The notes beneath the pieces are model-generated. The model was given only the letters and a program-made list of their open reading frames with translations. It made no database searches and was not told where the DNA came from. This document shows positions 55,554-63,026 of a DNA stretch of 64,000 nt, one piece after another. This DNA comes from Ralstonia wenshanensis. Its GTDB lineage: Bacteria > Pseudomonadota > Gammaproteobacteria > Burkholderiales > Burkholderiaceae. The stretch covers positions 1,550,001-1,614,000 of the forward strand of contig NZ_CP076413.1 of assembly GCF_021173085.1 (NCBI RefSeq), read 5' to 3'. The position numbers and the translations under genes were made by a program. Position 1 is the stretch's first letter; each line of letters starts with the position of its first letter.

Positions 55554-56594
55554 ATGAAACACATCACAAAGACGCGTCTGTCCGTGCTTGCCGGTGCGTT
55601 CGCCATTGCATTCGGCGCGCACGCAGCGGAAATCACCGTCGTCAACTTCGGCGGCGCCAATGGCGACGCGCAGAAGGCGGCCTTCAACAAGCCGTTCGAG
55701 GCACAGACCGGCAACAAGGTCACCGTGGTCGAGTACAACGGCGAGCAGGCCAAGATCAAGGCCATGGTCGAAGCCAAGCACGTCAACTGGGACGTGGTGG
55801 AAGTGGAATCGGGTGACATCGGCCGCGGCTGCGATGAAGGCCTGTTCGAGAAGCTCGACTGGAGCAAGATCGCCAAGAAGACCGATCTGATCCCCGAGTC
55901 GCCGAGCACCTGCGGCGTGGGCTTCTTCGTGTGGTCGACCGCGATGGCGTACAACGCCGACAAGCTCAAGACCGCCCCGACCGGCTGGGCCGATTTCTGG
56001 GACGTGAAGAAATTCCCGGGCAAGCGCGGCATGCGCAAGGGTGCGCGCGGCAACCTGGAGTTCGCGCTGATGGCCGACGGCGTGCCCGTCAAGGACGTGT
56101 ACAAGGTGCTGGCCACCAAGGACGGCCAGAACCGCGCGTTCAAGAAGCTCGATCAGCTCAAGCCGAACATCCAGTGGTGGGAAGCCGGCGCGCAGCCGCC
56201 GCAATTCCTGGTGGCGGGTGACGTGGTGATGTCCACCGCCTTCAACGGCCGCATCGACGCAGCCCAGCGCGAAGGCAAGAACCTGAAGGTGGTCTGGAAC
56301 GGCAGCATCTACGACCTGGACTACTGGGCCATCCCCAAGGGCACGCCCAACAAGGCGCTGGCCGAGCAGTACATCGCCTACACGCTGTCGCAGAAGCCGC
56401 AGCAGGAATACGCCAAGCACATCGCGTACGGCCCGGCCAACGTGGCGGCCATCAAGGCGCTCGACGCCAAGACGCAGGCGAACATGCCGAACTCGCCGGA
56501 GAACGCCAAGAACGCCGTGCTGCAGAACCTGCAGTTCTGGACCGACCACGGCGACGAGCTGGAACAGCGCTTCGCCTCGTGGGCATCGAAGTAA
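55554..56594 (+). CDS. ABC transporter periplasmic substrate-binding protein (PotD-like)
   Basis: This protein has 346 residues with a signal peptide cut after AHA near residue 24. The mature part begins EITVVNFGGANGDAQKAAF, a family-1 solute-binding signature, and includes NWDVVEVESGDIGRGCDEG and the family pocket block YDLDYWAIPKGTPNK. It belongs to the spermidine/putrescine-binding group that also includes AEP, opine and GABA binders. The ligand is unproven. Confidence 0.9.
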   Translation: MKHITKTRLSVLAGAFAIAFGAHAAEITVVNFGGANGDAQKAAFNKPFEAQTGNKVTVVEYNGEQAKIKAMVEAKHVNWDVVEVESGDIGRGCDEGLFEKLDWSKIAKKTDLIPESPSTCGVGFFVWSTAMAYNADKLKTAPTGWADFWDVKKFPGKRGMRKGARGNLEFALMADGVPVKDVYKVLATKDGQNRAFKKLDQLKPNIQWWEAGAQPPQFLVAGDVVMSTAFNGRIDAAQREGKNLKVVWNGSIYDLDYWAIPKGTPNKALAEQYIAYTLSQKPQQEYAKHIAYGPANVAAIKALDAKTQANMPNSPENAKNAVLQNLQFWTDHGDELEQRFASWASK

Positions 56595-56697
56595 CCGCAT
56601 AGCGGTGTAACGCAGTGACCGCGCGGTGCCCTGCCGGCTTGGCAAGGCAACCGCGCGGACGAATTCCCGTAGCGATGGCGAGGCAGCATTGAACACC

Positions 56698-57966
56698 ATG
56701 ACGATCGCGGCTGAATCGGTTCCTGATTCGACGGCCAAACTCAAACGCGAATTGAAGAGCGCTGAGGCGCGCAGGCGTGCCATGGCCCTGGCGCTGGTGG
56801 CGCCGCTCGCCATCTTCCTGCTGCTGATCTTTGTCGTGCCGATCGGCGCCCTGCTCACGCGCGCCGTGCAGAACCCCGAGGTGGCCGATGCGCTGCCCAA
56901 GACGGTCATCGCCCTGAAGGACTGGGACCGCAAGAGCCCGCCGGCCGACGCCGCCTACGCCGCGCTCGCCGCAGACCTCACCATCGTGAGCGAAGGCGAA
57001 GCGATGGGCGCACTGGCCCGCCGCCTCAATACAGAAATCCCGGGCTTCCGCTCGCTGGTTGCCAAGACCGCGCGCGCCATGCCGCTGGCCGATGACCAGG
57101 GCAAGGCACTGACGCTCACGCCCGGCCAGACCCGCGCCAAGCTCCTCGAACTCGACGAGCGCTGGGGCGATGTCACCTACTGGCAGGCCATCGCCAAGAA
57201 CAGCAGCCGCACGTCGCCGTTCTATCTGCTGGCCGCGCTGGACCACCGGCAAGATGCCTTCGGCCATATCGAAGCGACCGACCCCGACGAGCAGATCTAC
57301 GTGACGGTGTTCATCCGCACCTTCGTCATCAGCGCGATGGTCACGTTGTTCGCACTGCTGCTGGGCTATCCGCTCTCGTACTGGATTGCCTCACTGCCGG
57401 AGCGCCGCGCCAACCTCGTCATGGTGATGGTGCTGATCCCGTTCTGGACGTCCATCCTCGTGCGCGTGGCGGCGTGGATTGTGCTGCTGCAGACCGAAGG
57501 CCTGATCAACCACGGGCTGATTGACCTCGGCATCATCAAGGAGCCGCTGGCGCTGCTGTTCAACCGCGTGGGCGTGTACATCTCGATGACGCACATCCTG
57601 CTGCCGTTCATGATCCTGCCGCTGTACAGCGTGATGAAGTCGATCCCGCCCACGTACCAGCGCGCGGCCGTGTCGCTGGGCAGCCATCCGTTTGCCGCGT
57701 TCTGGCGCGTGTATGTGCCGCAGACGTATCCGGGCATCGGCGCCGGTGCGCTGCTGGTGTTCATCCTTGCACTCGGTTACTACATCACCCCCGCGCTGCT
57801 GGGCGGCCCGAACGATCAGATGGTCAGCTACTACGTGGCCTACTTCACCAACGTCACCATCAACTGGGGCATGGCCTGCGCGCTGGGCGCCTTGCTCCTG
57901 CTGGCCACACTCGTGCTGTACGCGGTGTACGGCCGCTTTACGCGGCCCAAGGTTCGTGTCGGCTAA
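56698..57966 (+). CDS. ABC transporter permease (PotB type) with large periplasmic insertion
   Basis: This permease has 422 residues, much longer than a PotB of about 275. After the first helix (LALVAPLAIFLLLIFVVPIGALL) comes a soluble stretch of about 140 residues before the next hydrophobic block (FIRTFVISAMVTLFALLLGYPL). The EAA loop is in TYQRAAVSLGSHPFAAFWRVYVPQT. The ATG at 56698 is used; a TTG nine bases upstream with GAGG six bases before it is also possible. It is followed after 15 bases by the second permease. Confidence 0.88.
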   Translation: MTIAAESVPDSTAKLKRELKSAEARRRAMALALVAPLAIFLLLIFVVPIGALLTRAVQNPEVADALPKTVIALKDWDRKSPPADAAYAALAADLTIVSEGEAMGALARRLNTEIPGFRSLVAKTARAMPLADDQGKALTLTPGQTRAKLLELDERWGDVTYWQAIAKNSSRTSPFYLLAALDHRQDAFGHIEATDPDEQIYVTVFIRTFVISAMVTLFALLLGYPLSYWIASLPERRANLVMVMVLIPFWTSILVRVAAWIVLLQTEGLINHGLIDLGIIKEPLALLFNRVGVYISMTHILLPFMILPLYSVMKSIPPTYQRAAVSLGSHPFAAFWRVYVPQTYPGIGAGALLVFILALGYYITPALLGGPNDQMVSYYVAYFTNVTINWGMACALGALLLLATLVLYAVYGRFTRPKVRVG

Positions 57967-57981
57967 CGGAGAACATCGACC

Positions 57982-58818
57982 ATGAAACTCGCCAAACCGA
58001 TGTTTGCCCCGCACACCTCGCTCATTGAACGCATCTGGTACTTCTCGCTGCGCGGCCTGGCCGTGCTGACGCTGCTGTACCTCGTGCTGCCGGTACTGGT
58101 GATCGTGCCGCTGTCGTTCTCGTCGAGCACGTTCCTCTCGTACCCAATTCCGAGCTACTCGCTGCGCTGGTATCAGAACCTCGTCACGTCGGATGAATGG
58201 CGCATGGCCGCCAAGAACAGCTTCATCGTTGCGCCCGCCGCCACGATCGTCGCAACAGTGCTCGGCACGCTGGCCGCCATCGGGCTGAACAAGGCGGACT
58301 TCCGTGGCAAGGGGCTGCTCATGGCAGTGCTGGTGTCGCCGATGATCGTGCCCGTGGTGGTCGTCGGCGTGGGCATGTACCTGTTCTTCGCGCCGCTGGG
58401 CTTGGCCAATACGTATATCGGGCTGATCCTCGCGCATGCGGCGCTGGGCGTGCCGTTTGTGGTGACGACCGTGCTGGCGACGCTGCAAGGCTTCAATCAC
58501 AACCTCGTGCGGGCGAGCCTGTCGCTGGGTGCCAACCCGGTTATGACGTTCTTCCGCATTACCCTGCCCGTCATCGCACCGGGCGTGATTTCCGGCGCGC
58601 TGTTTGCGTTTGCCACGTCGTTCGATGAGGTGGTGGTGACGCTCTTCCTGGCGGGAGCGGATCAGGTCACGCTGCCGCGCCAGATGTTCACGGGCATCCG
58701 CGAGAACATCTCGCCGACGATTGCAGCGCTGGCGACGATTCTGATTGTGTTCTCGACGGGGCTGCTGCTGACGTTTGAGTGGTTGCGGGGGCGGGCTGCG
58801 GCCAAGGCCGTAGCCTGA
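57982..58818 (+). CDS. ABC transporter permease (PotC type)
   Basis: This is the second membrane subunit, 278 residues and about six helices. The EAA loop LVRASLSLGANPVMTFFRITLPVIAPG docks onto the ATPase. It is normal in length. It closes the operon and follows the first permease gene with a 15-base gap. Together the four genes encode a complete importer. Confidence 0.92.
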   Translation: MKLAKPMFAPHTSLIERIWYFSLRGLAVLTLLYLVLPVLVIVPLSFSSSTFLSYPIPSYSLRWYQNLVTSDEWRMAAKNSFIVAPAATIVATVLGTLAAIGLNKADFRGKGLLMAVLVSPMIVPVVVVGVGMYLFFAPLGLANTYIGLILAHAALGVPFVVTTVLATLQGFNHNLVRASLSLGANPVMTFFRITLPVIAPGVISGALFAFATSFDEVVVTLFLAGADQVTLPRQMFTGIRENISPTIAALATILIVFSTGLLLTFEWLRGRAAAKAVA

Positions 58819-58842
58819 CAGCGTCCGCCCCAACGCCTGCCG

Positions 58843-60279
58843 TTATGGCGAAACGAACACGTCCGTCCGGTTGGTCAGGTTGCCCGAGTTGGTCTGGATG
58901 AAGAACGGCACGAACTTCGTGCCGGTCGCCGCCAGGCCAGCGTAGTCGCCAATGAAGAAGCCCTCCGCAACGGGTGCTGTCTTCATATCGAACGGCCCGG
59001 CCAGGTGCGATTCACTGCCGAAAGATTGGCCCCCGTTGGCCGACAGCGTCTGCCAGTAGTCCGTCGGCAGTGTGGTGGTATTGCCTGCCGCCAGATTGCG
59101 CACGTCGTAGTACGTCACCGCCACCGTGCCGGCGGAATTGACGCCCACCATCGCGTTGAAGGCCGCCTTGCCTGTCGGCGTGTTCACCTGGCTTGGCGCG
59201 CTCCAGGTACGGCCGCCGTCGGTGGAGGTCGAGAGCGCGATATCCGCATGCGCGCCACCGCTGAAGCGCCCATCCTGCCAGACCACATAGAGCTGCCCCG
59301 TGGCCGGGTCGATGGCAGGCTCGGGAATGATGTCGCCCGTGCGCAATGCCTCGCCGGTATTCGGATCTGTGACGCTCACCAGTTGCAGGCTCGCAATGAT
59401 CTGCGGCTTGCTCCACGTCGCGCCGCCATCCGTCGATTGGACGAACGCCACGCTGTTGCTGCCAGCCGATCTACCCGGCGCGTGGATGTAGTTGAAGAAA
59501 TCGTACAGCGCGCCGGTCTGTGCATTCACCACAATCTGGTTGCCGATGGTCTGATACTCCGACGGCGTGTTCACCATCACGCTGGGCGCACTCCAGGTCT
59601 GGCCTCCGTCCACCGTCTTGGAGAACATCCCCGGTCCACGAAACGCCAGCGCATGCTGATCCGCATACGGGTTGCCATTGGGTTGCTCCAGGCGGTCCCA
59701 CACTGCGTAGGCCACGCCGCGCTTGACGGGGTCCGCCGTCACCGACTCCTTGTCGTTGAAGAACTGCGTGCTCGGTTCGTCGTCGGTGATGAGCTTCGTG
59801 AGGTGGGTCCAGCTCAATCCGCCATCTCTTGAGACGGCTGCACCGACTGCGTTGCTGTTGTTGGTGTGGTTGAACGAAATCGACACCGAGTAGGCCGTGC
59901 CGTCCGGCCCGAACGACACCCACGGATCGGAAGCCCGCTCGTACCCGAGTCCACCCGCACATGCGCTGAACGGCTGAGGCACCGGCTTCCACGTGGCGCC
60001 GCCATCGAACGAAGCCGCAGACATCAGGCCATGTGCGCCGCCATTGGACCACCGGTCCTGCTGCCAGACGCCAATGTAGTTCGTTGGATTGGCGGGGTTG
60101 ACCGCCACGTAAGGCTCGACTTCTGCGTTCACGTAATTCGTCCCTGGGCCGCCGACGTTACAGCCGGCAAACGGGCTGGGGCCGGAGACGAGCGTTGCCG
60201 CCCAAAGCGTCGGGCTGGCGATCACGGCTGCCGTCAGCATGCTTCTGCGCAGCAGCGCAGTCGCTCTGTTACAAGACAT
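58843..60279 (-). CDS. Secreted Asp-box (BNR) beta-propeller protein, sialidase-like
   Basis: The protein has 478 residues with a signal peptide (cut near LWA, residue 27). At least six Asp-box motifs, S/T-x-D-G-G-x-T-W, are spread along it (SFDGGATW, SRDGGLSW, TVDGGQTW, STDGGATW, STDGGRTW and a degenerate SANGGQSF). These form the blades of a sialidase-type propeller. No catalytic Tyr/Glu/Arg triad of true sialidases was assignable, so binding or another hydrolase activity is possible. The start follows GAGGAGG. Confidence 0.85.
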   Translation of the reverse strand: MSCNRATALLRRSMLTAAVIASPTLWAATLVSGPSPFAGCNVGGPGTNYVNAEVEPYVAVNPANPTNYIGVWQQDRWSNGGAHGLMSAASFDGGATWKPVPQPFSACAGGLGYERASDPWVSFGPDGTAYSVSISFNHTNNSNAVGAAVSRDGGLSWTHLTKLITDDEPSTQFFNDKESVTADPVKRGVAYAVWDRLEQPNGNPYADQHALAFRGPGMFSKTVDGGQTWSAPSVMVNTPSEYQTIGNQIVVNAQTGALYDFFNYIHAPGRSAGSNSVAFVQSTDGGATWSKPQIIASLQLVSVTDPNTGEALRTGDIIPEPAIDPATGQLYVVWQDGRFSGGAHADIALSTSTDGGRTWSAPSQVNTPTGKAAFNAMVGVNSAGTVAVTYYDVRNLAAGNTTTLPTDYWQTLSANGGQSFGSESHLAGPFDMKTAPVAEGFFIGDYAGLAATGTKFVPFFIQTNSGNLTNRTDVFVSP

Positions 60280-60509
60280 GAGAACCTCCTCGTTCGGAGA
60301 CTGCCTAGTGGTGGACGCCCCCCTTCTTCTCGATGTGCAACGCGCGGGCAACTGGCAGCGGAGCCATACATTCGACGCTCCGCATGACCGTCACCTCGTG
60401 GCCCAATGGCGACGCGATGCCATTGCGTTCTGCCATCACGCCCATCACCGCGAAACCCGGCGGGGTCGCGGTCGGGTATAAGGCGCTCAGGCAGCCGTTG
60501 CCGCGTAAG

Positions 60510-60526
60510 CTTAGGAAATGCTTAGG
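60510..60526. promoter_or_regulatory. PmrA/QseB-like direct repeat box
   Basis: CTTAGG at 60510-60515 and CTTAGG at 60521-60526 flank a five-base spacer (AAATG). The 6-5-6 architecture with an 11-base period matches that of OmpR-family regulators such as PmrA, whose half-site is CTTAA(G/T). It lies 231 bases upstream of the BNR gene start. Confidence 0.4.
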
Positions 60527-60825
60527 ATCGCGGAGTGAAGTAATTTTTATCGCTGTGCAAACCAAAACTAACGGTGCGCTGCAGCCAACCGTGCGGATCA
60601 AGCCCACACAGGCAAGCAAGGCAACGGTGGCTTGCCACTCGATTCATTTCGCTGCGATGCAGAAGGGGTAAGCGCTGGCCAGTCGGTCCACCGTCCGGTG
60701 GAGATCACACGCGGCGCGGCACGCTGCCTCCTCTATCCGGATGACAGTGCAAGGCAGGACTCCCACGCTGAGCTTTGAGCACGAAATAACGGACGGAGCC
60801 GCCGAGCCTCTTTTCTCGAAGTCCC

Positions 60826-61119
60826 GAGTTCAGAACGCGACGCGCGAGGCTTTTTGCTCGGCGCGTGGAGCTCAGAGCTCGGCGAACGGAGCTCAGAACT
60901 CGGCGAACGGAGCTCAGAACTCGGCGCATGGAGCTCAGAGCTCGGCGCATGGAGCTCAGAACTCGGCGCATGGAGCTCAGAACTCGGCGCATGGAGCTCA
61001 GAACTCGGCGCATGGAGCTCAGAACTCGGCGCATGGAGTTCAGAACTCCGCGAATGGGGTTCAGAACTCGACGCCTGGATTTCAGAACCCCACAGTTGGC
61101 GTTCTGAACCCCATGCGCG
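60826..61119. repeat. 14-unit 21-bp tandem repeat of palindromic sites
   Basis: Fourteen consecutive units of exactly 21 bp span 60826-61119, with no insertion or deletion between them. The central units (60910-61035) are nearly identical: GAGCTCAGAACTC followed by GGCGCATG. Units decay towards both ends. Flanking units read GAGTTCAGAAC, GGGTTCAGAACTC and GCGTTCTGAACCCC. The core GTTC-N-GAAC is an inverted repeat, so each unit is a small palindrome. Confidence 0.9.
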
Positions 61120-61133
61120 CGGCTCTGCCCTGC

Positions 61134-61898
61134 TTACAGGAACATGCCGCCCGATGCCTCGATGCGCTGCGCATTGATCCACCGGTTGTCCGGCGACAAC
61201 AACGAGGCCACCACGCCACCAATATCGTCCGGCACACCAGCGCGCCCCAGCGCTGTATTGGATGCCACCATCGCATTGAGGCTCGCGTTGTCGCGCACGG
61301 CGCCGCCGCCAAAGTCCGTCTCAATAGCGCCCGGCGCCACCACGTTCACGGCAATGCCGCGCGGGCCAAGTTCCTTCGCCAGATAGCGCGTCAGCACCTC
61401 CACGGCGCCCTTCATTGCCGCATACGCGCCGTAGCCCGGCAGCGCAAAGCGCGCCAGCCCCGACGAGATATTCACGATGCGCCCGCCGTCCGCCATGAGC
61501 GGCAGCAGGATCTGCGTGAGGAAGAACACGCCCTTGAAATGCACGTTCATCAGTTCGTCGAACTGGGCTTCGGTGGTTTCGGCCACGGCGGCATGCACGC
61601 CAACGCCGGCGTTGTTGACGAGGTAATCGAAGCGCTCGGCCTTCCACTGCGCCAGCACGCCGCGCACGGCCTCGGCAAAGGCGGGGAACGTGGCGATCTT
61701 GCCCGCGTCTAGCTGCAAGGCGGCGGCACGGCGGCCCTGGGCTGTCAGTTCAGCGACAAGGGCATCGGCTTCAGCGCGGTTGCTGCGGTAGGTGAAGATC
61801 ACGTCGGTACCGCGCTGCGCGAGCTTCTGCACCATGTTCTTGCCAAGGCCGCGGCTGCCGCCGGTGACGATCGCGATGGGGGTGTGCGTCTGCGTCAT
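61134..61898 (-). CDS. Short-chain dehydrogenase/reductase
   Basis: The protein has 254 residues. The cofactor motif is TGGSRGLG (residues 12-19) and the Tyr/Lys pair is in YGAYAAMKGAVEVL, where the order is Y-x-x-x-K with AAM in place of the usual SAS. The start at 61898 follows GGAGAGCAAAC; an in-frame extension reaches into the intergenic region. It is divergent from a LysR regulator that likely controls it. The substrate is unknown. Confidence 0.9.
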   Translation of the reverse strand: MTQTHTPIAIVTGGSRGLGKNMVQKLAQRGTDVIFTYRSNRAEADALVAELTAQGRRAAALQLDAGKIATFPAFAEAVRGVLAQWKAERFDYLVNNAGVGVHAAVAETTEAQFDELMNVHFKGVFFLTQILLPLMADGGRIVNISSGLARFALPGYGAYAAMKGAVEVLTRYLAKELGPRGIAVNVVAPGAIETDFGGGAVRDNASLNAMVASNTALGRAGVPDDIGGVVASLLSPDNRWINAQRIEASGGMFL

Positions 61899-61970
61899 GT
61901 TTGCTCTCCGGTTGGTTTTGGGATGGGTGTCGAACACCGTGAGAGCATGGTATTGGGCGACAAACAAAGA

Positions 61971-61985
61971 ATAAATCTCGCTTAT
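61971..61985. promoter_or_regulatory. Candidate LysR-type binding site
   Basis: ATAA (61971-61974) and TTAT (61982-61985) form a small inverted repeat with a seven-base centre in the divergent region. It resembles a LysR-type site but is weak evidence by itself. Confidence 0.25.
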
Positions 61986-62030
61986 CCTATCGCTGTGTTT
62001 GCTCACAGATAACAATCAACCCGGCCCACC

Positions 62031-62957
62031 ATGTCCACCAACCGACTCGAAGCCATGCAGATTTTTGTGCGAGTGGCTGAACTTGCCAGCTTCACGCGTG
62101 CGGCAGAAGCGCTAAGTATTCCCAAGCCGGCCGCCTCGGTGGCGGTGCAGCAGTTGGAGACGATGCTCGGCACGCGCCTGCTGCACCGGACCACCCGCAA
62201 GGTGCAGCTCACGCAGGACGGCCAGACGTTCTACGAGCGCTGCCAGGACCTGCTGGCCGACATGGACGAGCTGCAGACGATGTTCCGCCAGAGCCCGCAG
62301 GCGCTGCGCGGCCGCCTGCGCGTCGACATGCCGGTCGGCGTTGCCCGCCGCATCGTCATCCCAGCCCTGCCCGCGCTGCTCGACGCGCATCCCGAGCTGG
62401 AAATCGAACTGTCCAGCACCGACCGCCGCGTGGACCCGGTACGCGAAGGCTTCGACTGCGTACTGCGCATCGGCACCCTGACCGACAGCAGCCTGATTGC
62501 GCGCCCGCTCGGCCAGTTGCATCAGGTCAACTGCGCGAGCCCCAGTTACATCGCGCGCTATGGCATGCCGAAAACGCTCGATGATCTCGACCACCATCGC
62601 GTCGTCCATTACGTGCAGACGCTGGGGACGAAGTCGCCGGGGTGGGAATACACGATCGATGGCCGCTCGGCGTTCCGGCCGATGAAAGGCGCGGTCACCG
62701 TCAGTTCGGCCGAGAGCTACGACGCAGCGTGCCGCGCGGGGCTGGGGATGATCCAGGCGCCGGTGTACGCGGGGCTGTCGTCGGCGATTGCGGACGGCAC
62801 GCTCATCGACGTCATGCCTGACTTCCGGCCGCCGCCGATGCCGGTGTCGCTGGTGTATCCAAACCGGCGAAACCTGCCGGTTCGGGTGCAGGTCTTCATG
62901 AACTGGATGGGCGAGTTGCTGGGGCCGTATCTGGAACCGCTGGGCACAAATGCGTAG
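62031..62957 (+). CDS. LysR-family transcriptional regulator
   Basis: The protein has 308 residues. The helix-turn-helix is RVAELASFTRAAEALSIPKPAASVAVQQLE, and the effector domain includes GRLRVDMPVGVARRIVIPALPALLDAHPELEIEL. This closely resembles the CrgA/YafC-type subgroup that regulates adjacent oxidoreductases. It is divergent from the SDR gene and followed by the serine-hydrolase gene on its own strand. Confidence 0.92.
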   Translation: MSTNRLEAMQIFVRVAELASFTRAAEALSIPKPAASVAVQQLETMLGTRLLHRTTRKVQLTQDGQTFYERCQDLLADMDELQTMFRQSPQALRGRLRVDMPVGVARRIVIPALPALLDAHPELEIELSSTDRRVDPVREGFDCVLRIGTLTDSSLIARPLGQLHQVNCASPSYIARYGMPKTLDDLDHHRVVHYVQTLGTKSPGWEYTIDGRSAFRPMKGAVTVSSAESYDAACRAGLGMIQAPVYAGLSSAIADGTLIDVMPDFRPPPMPVSLVYPNRRNLPVRVQVFMNWMGELLGPYLEPLGTNA

Positions 62958-63026
62958 GCGCTCCGTCTTGCAGCCGGTGTAGTCTCACGGCTTGCCGCAG
63001 TCAGCAACCTCACCCCGACCCAGCCA

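Larger units (their letters stand above)
60280..61133. other. 854-bp non-coding region with a regulatory box and a tandem array
   Basis: No convincing gene is found here. Part of it encodes a PmrA-like direct repeat (60510-60526), and the end holds a 14-unit tandem array (60826-61119). Small open frames on both strands through the array are repeat artefacts. One minus-strand frame of about 104 codons upstream of the BNR gene has no recognisable domain. Confidence 0.6.

Noticed and set aside
60305-60619. 104-codon minus-strand open frame before the BNR gene
   Set aside because: It has no recognisable domain, no good ribosome-binding site, and overlaps the PmrA-like box.
60826-61119. CRISPR array
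   Set aside because: All units are near-identical and contiguous with no unique spacers, and no cas gene is present.
60741-61712. Open frames reading through the 21-bp array on both strands (such as repeated QNSAHGA or SSELHAP)
   Set aside because: A 21-bp unit is a multiple of three, so any stop-free frame stays open. The frames also overlap the SDR gene antisense and lack ribosome-binding sites.
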